From positions 1-64,000 of the forward strand of contig JAUSLF010000070.1 of NCBI GenBank assembly GCA_030646695.1: a stretch of DNA of 64,000 nucleotides, in the 5' to 3' direction. A program made the position numbers and the translations under genes. The DNA is from Nitrosomonadaceae bacterium (lineage in GTDB: Bacteria > Pseudomonadota > Gammaproteobacteria > Burkholderiales > Nitrosomonadaceae). Below, piece by piece: positions 1-13,427 of this stretch (its first letter is position 1; each line of letters opens with the position of its first letter). Under the pieces are notes generated by a model that was not told where the DNA came from, ran no database searches, and worked only from the letters and a program-made list of their open reading frames with translations.

Positions 1-212
1 ACACAATCCGTTGGTGTCCCGTTGACATAATAAAAACCATTATGAGATTTGTGTAAACTTAACGGACGATCCAGTGTTAATGAATTACTGGATCCACTGC
101 GATCCCTTTCGGGCGCCACCACGATGATTTCTGCAATTTCCGAGAGTAATTCAGCAAGACAGGCAAGACCAGGCGCAAAATAACCGTCGTCATTACTGAG
201 TAATATGTGCAT
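1..212 (-). CDS. surE: 5'/3'-nucleotidase SurE, N-terminal part (cut by window edge)
   Basis: The reverse strand from an ATG at 212 reads into the window edge as an open frame of 70 codons starting [15 protein letters not shown], followed by [10 protein letters not shown] and [10 protein letters not shown] and ending VNGTPTDCV. This is the SurE nucleotidase N-terminus, with the DD metal ligands and the NGTPTDC loop. SurE removes phosphate from nucleoside 5'- and 3'-monophosphates in the cytoplasm and is linked to stationary-phase survival. The rest of the gene lies outside the window. No strong ribosome binding site is visible before the ATG. It reads away from the tRNA-Pro gene on the same strand. 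Confidence 0.93.
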   Translation of the reverse strand, partial: MHILLSNDDGYFAPGLACLAELLSEIAEIIVVAPERDRSGSSNSLTLDRPLSLHKSHNGFYYVNGTPTDC

Positions 213-310
213 TTTTATTAGCTTACGAGAATCACGGCAGAGTCAAACGGGCATTTCCGCATAACTAAACTCAGCATCAATCATATTTAACAAGAAGAGT
301 ATTTATCAAA

Positions 311-387
<77 letters not shown>

Positions 388-484
388 AAGCTGCGGATTA
401 TAGCAAACAAGCCCTGGTGTTAGAAATTGCTTTCGGCGTTGCGTGAGGTGAAGAATGCAGGGAATAGAGAAACAGATGAACAGA

Positions 485-856
485 TCATGATTGCAGCAGT
501 GACACGACACTCTTGATCTCACTCCGCAGCAATGCCAAATCGACTGGTGAGTGAACTGAAGCAACTGGGGCGGTGACAGCAGGCATCGGTTCGGCCACGC
601 TTTGTCCCAAGCGGCCACGAGCGCCATTGATGGTGAAACCCTGCTCGTAGAGCAATTCGCGGATACGGCGGATCAGCAGCACTTCATGATGCTGATAGTA
701 GCGGCGATTGCCACGGCGCTTGACTGGTCGCAATTGGGTGAATTCCTGCTCCCAATAACGCAGCACATGGGGCTTGACGCCGCATAACTCGCTGACTTCG
801 CCTATGGTGAAATAGCGCTTTGCCGGGATGGGCGGCAAGACGCTGCTAGGTATCAC
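485..856 (-). CDS. MerR-family transcriptional regulator
   Basis: The 123-residue protein has an N-terminal MerR winged-helix domain (about residues 14-85). It begins [20 protein letters not shown], followed by WEQEF and the wing RRGNRRYY. The C-terminal part is short and proline-rich and ends in a helix ([13 protein letters not shown]). No cysteine pair typical of metal-sensing MerR proteins is visible, so the inducer is unknown. Its start overlaps the end of ihfA by 11 bases, so the two are probably cotranscribed. A small MerR-type gene directly after ihfA is the usual arrangement in Betaproteobacteria, which supports the call but does not give a regulon. Confidence 0.88.
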   Translation of the reverse strand: MIPSSVLPPIPAKRYFTIGEVSELCGVKPHVLRYWEQEFTQLRPVKRRGNRRYYQHHEVLLIRRIRELLYEQGFTINGARGRLGQSVAEPMPAVTAPVASVHSPVDLALLRSEIKSVVSLLQS

Positions 857-1163
857 GTTTTCCCTGATGGTTTTTTTCTACCATTGCCTTTAGTTTTTGA
901 CTGGCGCGGAAAGTCACCACGCGCCGGGCGGTAATCGGGATCTCCTCACCGGTCTTGGGGTTGCGGCCGGGGCGCTGCGGCTTGTCGCGCAACTGAAAAT
1001 TACCGAAACCTGAAAGCTTGACGCCATCGCCGCTCTGTAACGCAACACGAACTTCCTCGTAAAAAGCATCTACCATGTCTTTGGCTTCGCGCTTGTTCAA
1101 GCCAACTTTCTCGAACAGCAAATCTGCCAATTCGGCCTTTGTTAAAGTCATACTCTTCCCCAC
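846..1163 (-). CDS. ihfA: integration host factor subunit alpha
   Basis: The 105-residue protein has the HU/IHF DNA-bending fold: [20 protein letters not shown], then the beta-arm [20 protein letters not shown] with the conserved [10 protein letters not shown] tip that enters the minor groove. IHF is a heterodimer that bends DNA sharply. It would be the natural helper at the sigma54 promoter found upstream of gvpA in this window. The gene follows pheT by about 60 bases on the same strand, the classical pheST-ihfA order. The start could be the Met at 1163 or the one four codons later (MTLTKAE). Confidence 0.95.
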   Translation of the reverse strand: MGKSMTLTKAELADLLFEKVGLNKREAKDMVDAFYEEVRVALQSGDGVKLSGFGNFQLRDKPQRPGRNPKTGEEIPITARRVVTFRASQKLKAMVEKNHQGKRDT

Positions 1164-1224
1164 CTGTTTATTAATTTTTTGGATATGTGCTCAACTACCT
1201 GCTCATTTGCATGCCGTTATGTAC

Positions 1225-3603
1225 TCAGTTACGCAGTCTCGCGCCAAACTGACTTTGCAGAATATCCAGCAACTTTATGATGGCCAAGTCTGCTTCCGCA
1301 TCGGTTAATGTTTTTTCAGTATCTTGCAATAACACACGGAATGCAAGACTTTTTTTGCCATTTTCCATTCCCTTGCCGCGATAAACATCAAACAGGGAAA
1401 TCTCTGCAACAATGGATGGTTTCTCAGCCTGCATGCCCTCTAACAGCGCTTGGACGCTGACGCTATCCGCCACTACCACGGCGATGTCGCGTCTCACTGG
1501 CGGGTATTTTGAAATTTCCCCCGCTGCTGACAGCGTGCGCGCCGCCAAGGGAGCCAGATCCAGTTCAAACAGTACTGCGGATTTCGGCAAATCGGCCTTC
1601 TGCTGCCAGCGAGGATGGAGCTCTCCCAGCCAGCCGACGATTTTCCCGCCCAGACAGATTTGGGCTGATTTTCCGGGATGCAAAGCAGGATGAGACGCCG
1701 CCTGAAAATTCGCTACTTCTGGCCAAAACAACGCTTCGATGTCCGCCTTGGCGTCATAAAAATCCACGGTGCGGGCAGGCACACCCCACTGCTCGGCCAC
1801 GGCATCACCATAGCAAAGCCCAGCCAGTCTTTCCGGCTGCACATAGGCTTCACCCTCTTTGACGAAACAACGCCCGATTTCAAATAATCGCACCCTGGTC
1901 TGCTTGCGGTTTAGATTGAATTGCAAGTTTGCCATGAGTCCACCGATCAGGCTGCTGCGCATCACACCCATCTGGCTGGCGATGGGGTTCTTCAATACGA
2001 TCGGCGTCTTGTTATTCGTAAAATCCGCTTCCCATGTAGCATCTACAAAAGGGTAATTAATCACTTCCTGATAATCCCGCGCTGCCAGGATACGACATAG
2101 CTGTAGCGGCGTATGCAGCAGCTCGGATTCGGGCAGCATGCTCAGAGCCGCATGCGGCAAGCTGGCGGGAATGTGATCGTATCCGTAAATACGTGCCAAC
2201 TCTTCGATCAAATCTTCCTCGATGGCAAGATCGAAGCGGTAGCTCGGCGGCGTCACCTGAAACACACCGCCGTCGACAGTAAAATTGAACTGCAGACGCT
2301 GCAATAATTCAGTTGCCTTGGACATATCCAGATCTATGCCTAGCACCCGTCGTGCACGCTCCACGCGCAGGTGGATTGGATTGCGCTGCGGCAGCTTACC
2401 CTTCACTTCAGTAATTGGCCCCGCCTTGCCGCCACAAATATCCAGTATCAATCTTGTGGCGCGTTCCAGTGCATTGCGCGTAGCAGCGAAGTCCACACCG
2501 CGTTCAAAACGGTGTGCCGAATCGGAACTGAATCCTAGACGAAAAGATTTTCCGGCTATCGCCTCCGGGCTGAAAAATGCACTTTCCAGAAACAAGTCAG
2601 TGGCGCCCTGCTGCACTCCGCTTTCACTCCCGCCCATGATGCCCGCCAGCGCCAGCGGCTTGGCCTCATCGGCGATCAACAGCATGTCGGGCTGTAGGAT
2701 AAGGTTCTCGCCATTCAGCAGTTGCAGTTTTTCGCCGGACTTGGCATAGCGCACGTGCATCGCACCCGCAAGCATGCCTGCAATCTTCGCCAGATCAAAA
2801 GCGTGCAGCGGCTGACCGATCTCCAGCATTACATAGTTGGTTACGTCTACCACCGCGTTGATTGTCCGTATGCCGCTACGTTCCAAGCGGCGGGTCATCC
2901 ATGGTGGCGTGAGCGCATCAAGGCATATGCCGCGTATCACCCGACCGCAATAGAGCGGACAGGCATCCGGTACCCCCACCTGCACAGCCAAGGTATCGTT
3001 GATCTCGCTGCGGGCCGGTTCAATTTCCAGCGGATCAAGTTTTGCGGAAGTAATCGCCGCCACTTCTCGCGCCACCCCGGCTAATCCCAAGCAATCGGCA
3101 CGGTTGGGCGTTAGCTTGAGCGTAAAAAGTTTGTCATCCAGCGCGTAATAGTCACGAAAATCCGCACCCGTTGGCGCATCGCCGGGGAGCAGCAACAAGC
3201 CTTCTACGGTATCACTCAAACCCAATTCCCTGGCTGAGCACAACATGCCGGAGGATTCCACTCCGCGCACCTTAACCTGTTTGATGGCAGCACCAGGCAG
3301 TTGCGCACCGACCAGCGCGCAAGGCACTTTCACACCGGCACGAACATTGGCTGCACCACAAACGATTTGCAACGATCCACCGCTCGCCGCTGCACCCACA
3401 CTCACCTGGCATACATTCAGGCGGTCTGCATCCGGATGCTTCTGCACCGACAACACTTCAGCTACCACCACTTTGTCAAAAGCCGGCGCAGCAGACTCGA
3501 CAGCTTCCACCTCCAACCCTGCCATGGTCAGGACGCGAGCCAGTTCGTCACTGGAAAGCGGTGGATTGACCAGGGTACGGAGCCAGTTTTCAGAGAATTT
3601 CAT
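1225..3603 (-). CDS. pheT: phenylalanyl-tRNA synthetase beta subunit
   Basis: The 792-residue protein has normal length for PheT. It begins [20 protein letters not shown]. It contains the EMAP/OB tRNA-binding domain near residues 40-150, the B3/B4 editing domain, the B5 region, and a C-terminal ferredoxin-fold anticodon-binding domain ([13 protein letters not shown]). With PheS it forms the alpha2-beta2 enzyme that charges tRNA-Phe and hydrolyses Tyr-tRNA-Phe. It follows pheS after a 40-base gap on the same strand. Confidence 0.97.
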   Translation of the reverse strand: MKFSENWLRTLVNPPLSSDELARVLTMAGLEVEAVESAAPAFDKVVVAEVLSVQKHPDADRLNVCQVSVGAAASGGSLQIVCGAANVRAGVKVPCALVGAQLPGAAIKQVKVRGVESSGMLCSARELGLSDTVEGLLLLPGDAPTGADFRDYYALDDKLFTLKLTPNRADCLGLAGVAREVAAITSAKLDPLEIEPARSEINDTLAVQVGVPDACPLYCGRVIRGICLDALTPPWMTRRLERSGIRTINAVVDVTNYVMLEIGQPLHAFDLAKIAGMLAGAMHVRYAKSGEKLQLLNGENLILQPDMLLIADEAKPLALAGIMGGSESGVQQGATDLFLESAFFSPEAIAGKSFRLGFSSDSAHRFERGVDFAATRNALERATRLILDICGGKAGPITEVKGKLPQRNPIHLRVERARRVLGIDLDMSKATELLQRLQFNFTVDGGVFQVTPPSYRFDLAIEEDLIEELARIYGYDHIPASLPHAALSMLPESELLHTPLQLCRILAARDYQEVINYPFVDATWEADFTNNKTPIVLKNPIASQMGVMRSSLIGGLMANLQFNLNRKQTRVRLFEIGRCFVKEGEAYVQPERLAGLCYGDAVAEQWGVPARTVDFYDAKADIEALFWPEVANFQAASHPALHPGKSAQICLGGKIVGWLGELHPRWQQKADLPKSAVLFELDLAPLAARTLSAAGEISKYPPVRRDIAVVVADSVSVQALLEGMQAEKPSIVAEISLFDVYRGKGMENGKKSLAFRVLLQDTEKTLTDAEADLAIIKLLDILQSQFGARLRN

Positions 3604-3643
3604 GGGGGCCTGTTTTTGCGTCAGGAGATGCGATGGGCGCTGT

Positions 3644-5127
<1,484 letters not shown>

Positions 5128-5139
5128 GGCAGTCTCTCC

Positions 5140-5337
5140 TTAGGCGTAGGGCATCATGGCGCGTACCGACGCCACGTTGGTGGAATGAACGCCGGTGGTT
5201 CCCCGCAGCTGGCGCTTGTTTTTGGTGGTTTTCTTGGTGAGGATATGGCGCTTGAAAGCCTGCGAACGCTTGACGCTACCGCCGGCCCGTACCTTGAAGC
5301 GCTTGGCGGCGCCACTCTTGGTCTTCATCTTGGGCAT
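5140..5337 (-). CDS. rpmI: 50S ribosomal protein L35
   Basis: The 65-residue basic protein ([20 protein letters not shown] and [20 protein letters not shown]) is a full-length L35. It is followed after 12 bases by rplT and preceded by infC with a 155-base spacer, long enough for the leader control known for this operon, although I cannot show a pseudoknot by eye. Confidence 0.98.
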   Translation of the reverse strand: MPKMKTKSGAAKRFKVRAGGSVKRSQAFKRHILTKKTTKNKRQLRGTTGVHSTNVASVRAMMPYA

Positions 5338-5492
5338 GATATTGCTCCTGTTTTAACATGACATCGGGTGTTTCCTGAGCGGAACACTTTTAAGACCCGG
5401 GAGTCACTTGGTTTTATGCTGGCATGAATATTCTTCGCGCCAGCTTTGCTGCTATCCGCATTATGCCTTGGCATACGCCGGTTGTCACTTGA

Positions 5493-6131
5493 TCACTTCT
5501 CGGCCTCTGTAGCTACCATCTCTGAGCTGACTACAGAATCTACACCAGCCTTTATTGCATTCGAGGCCACACTACTGGTTCCCTTTGCCGCCTTCGGTTT
5601 GGCCGCTTTCACTTCCTTCTTCTTGGGCGACAACACCATCACCATCTGCCGTCCCTCCATTCTTGGAAACTGCTCTACCACCGCATGCTGTAACAGATCG
5701 TCTCTCACTCGTTCCAACAAGCGTATACCGAATTCCTGATGCGCCATCTCACGTCCACGAAAACGCAACGTGACCTTGGCCTTGTCACCTTCCTCCAGAA
5801 AGCTGATCAAGTTGCGCAACTTGATGTTGTAATCACCATCGTCAGTGTTGGGACGGAATTTGACTTCCTTGATCTGGATTTGCTTTTGCTTGAGCTTGGC
5901 TTCGTGTTTTTTCTTGCTCTCTTGATAGCGAAACTTGCCATAATCCATCAGGCGGCATACCGGAGGTTGGGCGGTAGGCGCAATTTCAACCAAATCTATT
6001 CCGGCCTCCTCCGCCAAGGCATTGGCGACCGCCAGCGTAACGATGCCTATCGGCTCTCCCTCTATACCAATCAAGCGCACTTCCGGGACGTTAATCTCTT
6101 GATTTGTGCGCGCTGCTTTTTCTTGAACTAT
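5493..6131 (-). CDS. infC: translation initiation factor IF-3 (probable AUA start)
   Basis: The frame contains the IF-3 N-domain ([20 protein letters not shown], with [13 protein letters not shown] before it) and the C-domain ([18 protein letters not shown] and [10 protein letters not shown]). The conserved N-terminus reads through the GTG at 6080 to [13 protein letters not shown], so the gene must begin further upstream. No ATG, GTG or TTG is available there. An ATA at 6131, six bases after the purine-rich GGGGA, gives 212 residues ([13 protein letters not shown]). An ATT two codons earlier is the alternative but is too close to GGGGA. IF-3 rejects non-canonical start codons, so a rare start is its known self-regulation device. 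Confidence 0.93.
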   Translation of the reverse strand: MVQEKAARTNQEINVPEVRLIGIEGEPIGIVTLAVANALAEEAGIDLVEIAPTAQPPVCRLMDYGKFRYQESKKKHEAKLKQKQIQIKEVKFRPNTDDGDYNIKLRNLISFLEEGDKAKVTLRFRGREMAHQEFGIRLLERVRDDLLQHAVVEQFPRMEGRQMVMVLSPKKKEVKAAKPKAAKGTSSVASNAIKAGVDSVVSSEMVATEAEK

Positions 6132-6158
6132 AGCAATTCCCCAAGTTTGTTTAATAAA

Positions 6159-8075
6159 TCAAACCGTACCAGCCCTTATGGATGTTTCCGCTTCAAGGCG
6201 TTCGATCAACGCTTGCAGAGACATCTGGCCAAGATCCGAACCTGACCGGGTACGCACGGCAACCATTTGTGCCGCCATTTCCTTATCGCCCACTATGATC
6301 TGGTAAGGCAGTTTCTGTAAACTATGCTCGCGGATTTTATAGGTTATTTTCTCATTTCTCAAGTCCGCGTATGCACGAATGCCATTGTGCTTGAGTTTGT
6401 CAGCCACTTCTCGGGCGTAATCTGCCTGTCCTTCGGAGATGTTCAACACCACTGCCTGCTCCGGCGAAAGCCATAAGGGAAGCGCGCCGGCATGGTTTTC
6501 GATGAGGATACCAACGAACCGTTCCAGCGATCCCAGAATCGCCCGGTGCAGCATCACCGGTATCTGACGGGTATTGTCCTCGGCTACGTATTCCGCTCCC
6601 AATCGCGCCGGCATGGAAAAATCCAGTTGCAAGGTGCCGCACTGCCAGACACGGCCGATGCTGTCCTTAAGCGAAAATTCGATTTTGGGGCCGTAGAATG
6701 CACCTTCGCCAGGCTGCAATTCCCAAACCAGTTTCTTGTGATTCAATGCGGATTCCAGCGCGGCTTCCGCCTTATCCCACTGCTCTTCCGAACCGACGCG
6801 CTTCTGTGGGCGAGTGGAGAGCTTTACCAGAATCTCATTAAAACCAAAGTCGGTATAAACCTTCTGCAACAGGTCGATGAATTGCATCACCTCGCCCTGT
6901 ATCTGGGCTTCAGTACAGAAAATATGCGCATCGTCCTGGGTGAAAGCGCGCACTCGCATGATGCCATGTAGCGCACCGGACGGTTCGTTGCGATGACATG
7001 AGCCGAACTCCGCCAGTCGCAGTGGCAAATCACGGTAGCTTTTCAATCCCTGGTTAAATACCTGGACATGGCCGGGACAATTCATCGGTTTGACCGCAAA
7101 ATCGCGCTGCTCTGAATGCGTGGTGAACATGTTCTCGCGGAAATTTTCCCAATGCCCGGAACGCTCCCACAATCCCTTGTCGAGAACCTGCGGTGTACGG
7201 ATTTCCAGATAGCCGTTATCACGGAATACCTCTCGCATGTACTGCTCCACCTGTTGCCAGATGACCCAGCCCTTGGGATGCCAGAACACCATGCCCGGCG
7301 CTTCTTCCTGGATATGGAACAAATCCAGTTGCTTGCCGAGCTTGCGGTGGTCACGCTTTTCAGCTTCTTCGAGCCGGTGCAGGTAAGCGTCCTGATCCTC
7401 CTTTCTGGTCCAGGCTGTACCATAAATCCGCTGCAGCATTTCATTGCGCGAATCACCGCGCCAGTACGCACCCGCCACCTTCATCAGCTTGAACACCTTG
7501 AGCTTGGAAGTGGCCGGCACATGCGGCCCGCGGCACAAATCGGTAAAATTTCCCTGAGAATAAAGTGACACGTCCTCGTCACCGGGAATAGCCTCGATGA
7601 TCTGCGCCTTGTAGTGCTCACCCTGGTTCTTGAAAAAATTGATTGCCTCGGAGCGTTCCCACACTTTGCGTTCCACTTTCAAATCGCGCTTGCTGATTTC
7701 CGCCATACGCTTTTCGATCGCCCCCAAGTCCTCTGTTGTGAACGGGCGCTTGTAAGAGAAATCGTAATAAAAACCATCCTCAATCACCGGACCGATGGTG
7801 ACCTGCGCTTCGGGAAACAGCTCCTTCACCGCATGCGCCAGCAAGTGCGCGCTGGAATGACGTATGACTTCCAGCCCCTCTGTATCTTTTTCGGTTATGA
7901 TTGCCAGATCACTGTCAGTCTCGATGCGGCAAGACGTATCCATGAGCTTGCCATTGACCTTGCCGGCCAACGCTGCGCGCATCAATCCCGCACCAATCGA
8001 CGCTGCGACCTCCATCACCGTCACCGGCTGCTCAAATTTACGCTCCGAACCATCCGGTAAATGAACGACTATCAC
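6159..8075 (-). CDS. thrS: threonyl-tRNA synthetase
   Basis: The start is the GTG at 8075, preceded by AAGGAAG at good distance, giving 638 residues ([16 protein letters not shown]...), the normal ThrRS length. The longer open frame upstream is not conserved in type. Domains are TGS (about 1-60), the editing domain with the zinc-binding [10 protein letters not shown] motif, class II catalytic motifs ([30 protein letters not shown]), and an anticodon-binding domain near the C-terminus. It charges tRNA-Thr and edits Ser-tRNA-Thr. The thrS-infC-rpmI-rplT order is the common one; infC starts 28 bases downstream. Confidence 0.96.
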   Translation of the reverse strand: MIVVHLPDGSERKFEQPVTVMEVAASIGAGLMRAALAGKVNGKLMDTSCRIETDSDLAIITEKDTEGLEVIRHSSAHLLAHAVKELFPEAQVTIGPVIEDGFYYDFSYKRPFTTEDLGAIEKRMAEISKRDLKVERKVWERSEAINFFKNQGEHYKAQIIEAIPGDEDVSLYSQGNFTDLCRGPHVPATSKLKVFKLMKVAGAYWRGDSRNEMLQRIYGTAWTRKEDQDAYLHRLEEAEKRDHRKLGKQLDLFHIQEEAPGMVFWHPKGWVIWQQVEQYMREVFRDNGYLEIRTPQVLDKGLWERSGHWENFRENMFTTHSEQRDFAVKPMNCPGHVQVFNQGLKSYRDLPLRLAEFGSCHRNEPSGALHGIMRVRAFTQDDAHIFCTEAQIQGEVMQFIDLLQKVYTDFGFNEILVKLSTRPQKRVGSEEQWDKAEAALESALNHKKLVWELQPGEGAFYGPKIEFSLKDSIGRVWQCGTLQLDFSMPARLGAEYVAEDNTRQIPVMLHRAILGSLERFVGILIENHAGALPLWLSPEQAVVLNISEGQADYAREVADKLKHNGIRAYADLRNEKITYKIREHSLQKLPYQIIVGDKEMAAQMVAVRTRSGSDLGQMSLQALIERLEAETSIRAGTV

Positions 8076-8361
8076 GGCTTCTTCCTTTGATAAAAAATGG
8101 GGGCTAACTGCAGGGGGCTTATAAAATTTCAGGTGAACTCTGGCACAAATTGCATTTTCCCATAGCTCCCGTTGCGGGGCAACCCGATGCGCTGTACATG
8201 AACGACAAAAGCATCCAGTTTGGGTATGACAATTCGTCGTGGCGGACACTTGAGAACAACGATTGTTCTCCTCGGCCCCGGAATGAGGTGGGAAGAAAAC
8301 CGCATGGTGCAACATGCCGCATTTCTGCGGCCTTTGAAACCACAATCACTGTTGCTGGCTT

Positions 8362-9735
8362 TTAACCGGCTGCAGCGCTCCGCACGGCCTCGGCTATCTG
8401 TTCTGCCCAACGCTTGACTTTCTGTTCCGACTCACCTTCCACCATCACTCGCACCAGCGGCTCGGTACCTGATGCACGCAGCAGTACGCGTCCACTGCCA
8501 CCAAGATCGTGCTCGGCGGCAGCCTGAGCGGCTTTGACCCGCACGCTAACACGAAAATCAAACCCCTTGGCAACCTTTACGTTAACCAGTTGTTGCGGAT
8601 AAAGCGTAATGCCGCGCGTAAGTCCGGCCAGGGTTTTGCCGGAATCACGCATTGCATGCAGTACTTGCAGTGCAGAAATAATACCGTCACCAGTGGTGTG
8701 CTTGTCGATACAAATGATATGGCCGGAACCTTCTCCGCCCAGTTGCCAACCTTCCTGTTGCAGCAGTTCCAGCACATAGCGGTCGCCGACATTGGCACGG
8801 GCAAAGGGGATATTCAATTTCCTGAGACCGTTCTCTACCGCGAGGTTGGTCATTAATGTACCCGCCACCCCCCCTTTGAGCAGCCCTCTCTGCTGGCGAT
8901 GCTTTGCAATGATGTAGACCAGTTGATCCCCGTCATAGAGCGTGCTCTTACTATCCACCATGACGACACGGTCGCCGTCACCATCCAGCGCAATGCCAAG
9001 ATCGGCGTGATGCTGCCTGACGGCTTCTTGCAAGGTTGAACTATGGGTCGCACCACATTCGTGATTGATGTTGAGACCGTCCGGTTGCACCCCGATGGCA
9101 ACCACATCTGCGCCCAGTTCGTGCAGTACATGACCGGCGATGTGATAGGTCGCGCCATGGGCGCAATCGACCACGACACGCAAACCGCGTAGATCGAGAT
9201 GGTAAGGAAAAGTGCTTTTGCAGAATTCGATGTAGCGCCCTGGCGCATCGCTGATACGCCGTGCTTTGCCGAGCTGCGCTGAAGGCATGGACTTGATGGG
9301 TGCCTTTAGTCCCGCCTCTATCTCGTGTTCAGTCGCATCGGGCAGCTTGCTGCCTGCGGCGGAAAAGAACTTGATGCCGTTGTCTTCAAACGGATTGTGC
9401 GAAGCTGAAATTACAATGCCTGCCTGTAACCGAAGTGCGCGGGTGAGATAAGCTACCGCCGGGGTCGGCATGGGCCCGGATAGAAACACGTCCACCCCGG
9501 CGGCAGATAGCCCTGCCTGCAAGGCCGATTCCAGCATGTAGCCGGATATGCGCGTATCCTTGCCAATCAGTACCGCCGGGCGTTCGCCCTTGGACAGATG
9601 CCAATCGGCGGAAGCCAGTACCTTGCCGGCAGAATAGCCAAGATGCATGATGAAATCCGGGGTGATGGGCATCTCCCCCACCCGCCCGCGTATGCCATCA
9701 GTACCAAAATATTTCTTGCTCAATTGGAAATCCAC
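8362..9735 (-). CDS. glmM: phosphoglucosamine mutase
   Basis: This enzyme converts glucosamine-6-phosphate to glucosamine-1-phosphate for peptidoglycan and LPS precursors. It is the middle step between GlmS and GlmU, both also encoded in this window. The protein has [15 protein letters not shown] at the start, the phosphoserine loop [19 protein letters not shown], the metal-binding DGDGDR, and the C-terminal [15 protein letters not shown] phosphate-binding motif. The open frame begins with GTG at 9735 (457 residues). A TTG four codons later is also possible, and neither has a clear ribosome binding site. Confidence 0.95.
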   Translation of the reverse strand: MDFQLSKKYFGTDGIRGRVGEMPITPDFIMHLGYSAGKVLASADWHLSKGERPAVLIGKDTRISGYMLESALQAGLSAAGVDVFLSGPMPTPAVAYLTRALRLQAGIVISASHNPFEDNGIKFFSAAGSKLPDATEHEIEAGLKAPIKSMPSAQLGKARRISDAPGRYIEFCKSTFPYHLDLRGLRVVVDCAHGATYHIAGHVLHELGADVVAIGVQPDGLNINHECGATHSSTLQEAVRQHHADLGIALDGDGDRVVMVDSKSTLYDGDQLVYIIAKHRQQRGLLKGGVAGTLMTNLAVENGLRKLNIPFARANVGDRYVLELLQQEGWQLGGEGSGHIICIDKHTTGDGIISALQVLHAMRDSGKTLAGLTRGITLYPQQLVNVKVAKGFDFRVSVRVKAAQAAAEHDLGGSGRVLLRASGTEPLVRVMVEGESEQKVKRWAEQIAEAVRSAAAG

Positions 9736-9798
9736 GCAGGGTGAAAAATAAACATCATGGCGAACAGCGATGCGTTGCCGCCTCTCATCACTTACGGG

Positions 9799-10620
9799 TC
9801 ACTGTTCAACCGCATTATAAACCGCCAGCGCATCTCTGGTCGCCTTCACATCGTGAACTCGCAGAATTCTGGCGCCCCTGGCTGCCGCTAGCAAAGCTGC
9901 AGCAACGCTGGCATGAACCCGCTCACCCACTTCGTTGCCGGTGAGCTTCCCCAACATGGATTTGCGCGACAATCCTGCGAGTACCGGTACGCCCATGTCC
10001 GCAAAGCGGTCAAGATGACGCAGCAATTCGAGATTATGTTCCAGTGTTTTACCGAAACCAAAACCCGGATCTATTACCAGCCGCCCGAGCGAGATTCCTG
10101 CTGCTTGCGCTGCATTCAACCGTCGCTGCAAAAAGTCCTTCACTTCCGCCACCACATCACCGTATTGGGGATTAATCTGCATGCTGCGCGGCTCACCCTG
10201 CATGTGCATGAGGCATGCCGCCACATTTCCTGCTGCAACCGCCTCTAGCGCTCCCGGTGCTTGCAGTGCATTGACATCATTGATCATGACCGCACCAGCC
10301 TCTATCGCCGCACACATCACTTCCGGTTTTGAAGTATCCACCGAAACAGGTATATCCCTGCTGGCTAGAGCTTGCACCACCGGAATGATACGGCGCAATT
10401 CCTCTGCCACATTTATCGGGGTGCCGCCGGGACGAGTGGATTCGCCGCCGATGTCCAGCATGTCGGCTCCTTCTTCAAGCAGGCGTATGGCGTGGCAGAT
10501 GGCGCTTTCGGTCGAGGCATACAAACCGCCATCGAAAAAAGAATCGGGTGTGACATTGACGACCCCCATGATGAGGGGGCGGTGAAGAGGGAGATTGAAT
10601 TTACCGCAATGAAGGAACAA
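9799..10620 (-). CDS. folP: dihydropteroate synthase
   Basis: The 273-residue TIM-barrel protein has the signature LIMGVVNVTPDSFFDGG and the second motif MLDIGGESTRPGG, then SVDTSKPEV and the pterin-binding DPGFGFGKT. It condenses p-aminobenzoate with dihydropterin pyrophosphate in folate synthesis and is the target of sulfonamides. It lies between ftsH and glmM, the usual ftsH-folP-glmM order of proteobacteria, separated from ftsH by a strong hairpin. Confidence 0.97.
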   Translation of the reverse strand: MFLHCGKFNLPLHRPLIMGVVNVTPDSFFDGGLYASTESAICHAIRLLEEGADMLDIGGESTRPGGTPINVAEELRRIIPVVQALASRDIPVSVDTSKPEVMCAAIEAGAVMINDVNALQAPGALEAVAAGNVAACLMHMQGEPRSMQINPQYGDVVAEVKDFLQRRLNAAQAAGISLGRLVIDPGFGFGKTLEHNLELLRHLDRFADMGVPVLAGLSRKSMLGKLTGNEVGERVHASVAAALLAAARGARILRVHDVKATRDALAVYNAVEQ

Positions 10621-10661
10621 GGGGTTTAAGAATTGGCGGTCGAGAGCTGGGGCCTAATGAA

Positions 10662-10688
10662 AATAAGGCGAGCCTGGCTCGCCTTATT
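10662..10688 (-). terminator. strong hairpin after ftsH
   Basis: A perfect 12-base inverted repeat, AATAAGGCGAGC / GCTCGCCTTATT with a 3-base loop, sits between the ftsH stop and the folP start. On the minus strand the arm ends TTATTTTCATT, a loose U-rich tail. It probably terminates or attenuates ftsH transcripts before folP. The arms end in A/T on both sides, so it could act in both directions, but there is no plus-strand gene upstream that needs it. Confidence 0.7.
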
Positions 10689-10732
10689 GGTTTCTGTTGC
10701 ATTACCACCTACTGATAATCTGTAAAAGCTTC

Positions 10733-12628
10733 TCATACTTCCTGCGCTGGCGTCGCGGTCGCTGCCGGCGCTGCCGGAGGCGTATTATCCTTCGATGACG
10801 GCACAGATTTGGAAGGTTTGGGTGGTCGCGGGGCACGACCTTCCATGATGTCACCAATCTGATCAGAATCTATGGTCTCCCATTCCAGCAGGGCTTGGGT
10901 CATAGCCTCGATCTTGTCACGGTTTTCCTCGATCAATTTGCGCGCCAAAGCATACTGTTCGTCAATAATACGACGAATCTCCACATCCACCTGTTGCATA
11001 GTGGCTTCACTCACATTTTTGTGGGTAGTGACAGATCGGCCAAGAAAAACCTCTCCCTCATTCTCGCCATACACCATCGGCCCAAGAGAATCTGACATGC
11101 CCCACTGGGTAACCATGCGCCGAGCCATTTGGGTAGCACGTTCAAAGTCATTGGACGCGCCGGTTGTCATTTGTCCCATAAATATTTCTTCGGCAATACG
11201 TCCGCCAAATAGTACCGCGATAGTCTGCAGAAGTTCTTCCCGGTCCATACTGAAACGGTCTTCGGTTGGAAGTTGCATAGTCACGCCCAGCGCACGTCCG
11301 CGCGGAATGATCGTAACTTTATGCACTGGATCGGTTTTAGGCAGGAGCTGCGCTACCACGGCGTGACCAGATTCATGGTAGGCAGTGTTACGGCGCTCAC
11401 GCTCGGGCATCACCATGGAACGTCGTTCGGCACCCATGAAAATCTTGTCCTTGGCGCGCTCGAAATCTTCCATATCCACCAGCCGCTTGTTGCTGCGCGC
11501 TGCAAACAGTGCCGCCTCATTCACTAAATTGGCGAGATCGGCACCCGACATCCCCGGCGTGCCGCGCGCAATGATGTCTGCACGCACATCGGGTGCAATT
11601 GGGACCTTGCGCATATGCACGTTGAGTATCTGCTCGCGTCCACGTATATCGGGTAGCGGGACCGTCACCTGACGGTCGAAGCGGCCAGGACGTAATAGTG
11701 CCGGGTCAAGCACATCGGGACGGTTGGTGGCGGCGACCACAATCACACCGACTGCTGCCTCAAACCCATCCATTTCCACCAGCAGCTGGTTCAGTGTTTG
11801 TTCGCGTTCATCGTTGCCACCGCCCAACCCTGCGCCACGTTGACGACCAACCGCATCGATCTCGTCGATAAAGATAATGCAGGGCGCCTGTTTCTTGGCT
11901 TGCTCGAACATGTCCCGTACGCGCGCAGCACCCACACCAACAAACATTTCCACGAAATCGGACCCGGAAATACTGAAGAACGGAACTTTGGCCTCGCCCG
12001 CGATGGCACGGGCCAGAAGGGTTTTACCGGTGCCGGGATTACCCACCATCAGTACGCCGCGAGGGATGCGGCCACCAAGCTTCTGAAACTTGGTGGGATC
12101 ACGCAGAAAATCAACCAGTTCCGATACCTCTTCTTTGGCTTCCTCGCAGCCGGCAACATCGGCAAAAGTCACGGTGTTGGTCGTCTCATCCAGCATGCGT
12201 GCCTTGCTCTTGCCAAACGAGAACGCACCACCGCTTCGCCCGCCGCCCTGCATCTGGCGCATAAAGAAAATCCACACACCAATCAGTAACAGCATCGGGA
12301 ACCACGAAACAAAAATGTTCATCAGCAACGATGGCTCTTCCTCTGGCTTGGCGTCGACAATGACGCCGGACTTGAGCAAGTCGCTCACCATCCAGGGGTC
12401 GGAGGGTGTATAGGTGGTGAAGCGCCTACCATCGGCTTTGGTGCCTTTTAGTGTACGTCCTTCAATGGTCACCTTGGCAATTCTGCCCTGATTCACTTCA
12501 GTAATGAACTGAGAGTATTCCATCGTTGCCTGCGATGTGGTCTGGCGCGTACTGAACTGATTGAACACGGTCATCAACACCAGCGCGATCACTAGCCAGA
12601 TGGCCATGTTTTTAATGAGATTGTTCAA
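10733..12628 (-). CDS. ftsH: ATP-dependent zinc metalloprotease FtsH
   Basis: The 631-residue membrane protease has two N-terminal membrane segments (about residues 5-25 and 103-123), the AAA+ module with Walker [12 protein letters not shown] and Walker [17 protein letters not shown], and the zinc site [10 protein letters not shown]. It degrades misplaced membrane proteins and short-lived regulators. The C-terminal tail is proline- and alanine-rich. It is followed by folP and preceded by rlmE, the typical rlmE-ftsH pair. Confidence 0.97.
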   Translation of the reverse strand: MNNLIKNMAIWLVIALVLMTVFNQFSTRQTTSQATMEYSQFITEVNQGRIAKVTIEGRTLKGTKADGRRFTTYTPSDPWMVSDLLKSGVIVDAKPEEEPSLLMNIFVSWFPMLLLIGVWIFFMRQMQGGGRSGGAFSFGKSKARMLDETTNTVTFADVAGCEEAKEEVSELVDFLRDPTKFQKLGGRIPRGVLMVGNPGTGKTLLARAIAGEAKVPFFSISGSDFVEMFVGVGAARVRDMFEQAKKQAPCIIFIDEIDAVGRQRGAGLGGGNDEREQTLNQLLVEMDGFEAAVGVIVVAATNRPDVLDPALLRPGRFDRQVTVPLPDIRGREQILNVHMRKVPIAPDVRADIIARGTPGMSGADLANLVNEAALFAARSNKRLVDMEDFERAKDKIFMGAERRSMVMPERERRNTAYHESGHAVVAQLLPKTDPVHKVTIIPRGRALGVTMQLPTEDRFSMDREELLQTIAVLFGGRIAEEIFMGQMTTGASNDFERATQMARRMVTQWGMSDSLGPMVYGENEGEVFLGRSVTTHKNVSEATMQQVDVEIRRIIDEQYALARKLIEENRDKIEAMTQALLEWETIDSDQIGDIMEGRAPRPPKPSKSVPSSKDNTPPAAPAATATPAQEV

Positions 12629-12752
12629 GATAGCTCCTTGGCTTGCGCCGTCAAAATCTTACAATAATTTGCATTCTAAACCCATTTAGGGATTTATAAC
12701 AGAATGGATTATGCCCGTCTTGTTTCGATCGATACACGGCCCACTCTATACG

Positions 12753-13397
12753 CTACTCGCCTACAGCGGGGAGAGCCCTTTCCCGTTTTCCCAACCCCAG
12801 CAAATATATCTCGCTGCTCCGGCCCCGGGAAGCCTCCGGCTTACGTGTTAACACTTGTTTGAATGTGGCACGCATGGCAAGCAGAAACTGCTCAAAACCG
12901 GAGCCTTGAAACACTTTGACGAGAAAGTTGCCGCCAGAGTTCAATCGCCCCACGGAGAATCCCAGCGCCAGCTCAGCCAGGTACATACTACGCGCTTGGT
13001 CGCTCATGCTTATGCCGCTTATATTGGGGGACATATCCGAGATTACAAGGTCAACTGGACAGTTACCCAGACAATCTTCCAGTTCAGCCAGTACCGTCGT
13101 TTCCCTGAAATCTCCCTGGATGAAAATCACGCCTGGCAGAGCCGCCATTTCCAGTAGATCGAGAGCAATTACCCTGCCCTTTCCACCTACCTTGTTCGCT
13201 GCTACCTGCGACCAGCCACCTGGTGCTGCACCCAGATCCACCACCGTCATGCCCGGTCTGAGCAAATGGTCACGCTCAGCGATTTCCATCAATTTGTAAG
13301 CCGAACGTGAGCGATAGCCCTCTTTTTTCGCTTGCTTGACGAAAAAGTCATTCACGTGCTCTCTCATCCAGGCTTTGCTGGTTTTGGCGCGTTTCAT
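12753..13397 (-). CDS. rlmE: 23S rRNA (uridine-2'-O)-methyltransferase RlmE
   Basis: The 214-residue SAM-dependent methyltransferase begins with a basic N-terminus, then [12 protein letters not shown] with a KDKE-type catalytic lysine, the SAM loop [33 protein letters not shown], and a late lysine in [11 protein letters not shown]. It methylates U2552 of 23S rRNA on the large subunit. It sits upstream of ftsH on the same strand and divergently from the yhbY-like gene, with a 30-base gap that must hold both promoters or their overlap. Confidence 0.95.
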   Translation of the reverse strand: MKRAKTSKAWMREHVNDFFVKQAKKEGYRSRSAYKLMEIAERDHLLRPGMTVVDLGAAPGGWSQVAANKVGGKGRVIALDLLEMAALPGVIFIQGDFRETTVLAELEDCLGNCPVDLVISDMSPNISGISMSDQARSMYLAELALGFSVGRLNSGGNFLVKVFQGSGFEQFLLAMRATFKQVLTRKPEASRGRSSEIYLLGLGKRERALPAVGE

Positions 13398-13427
13398 CGC
13401 GTAGAATAAAGAATTCTGGAAAATTGC

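Noticed and set aside
8076-8361. RNA gene or leader peptide between glmM and thrS
   Set aside because: No tRNA fold, Thr-rich short frame or convincing terminator/antiterminator pair could be found by eye.
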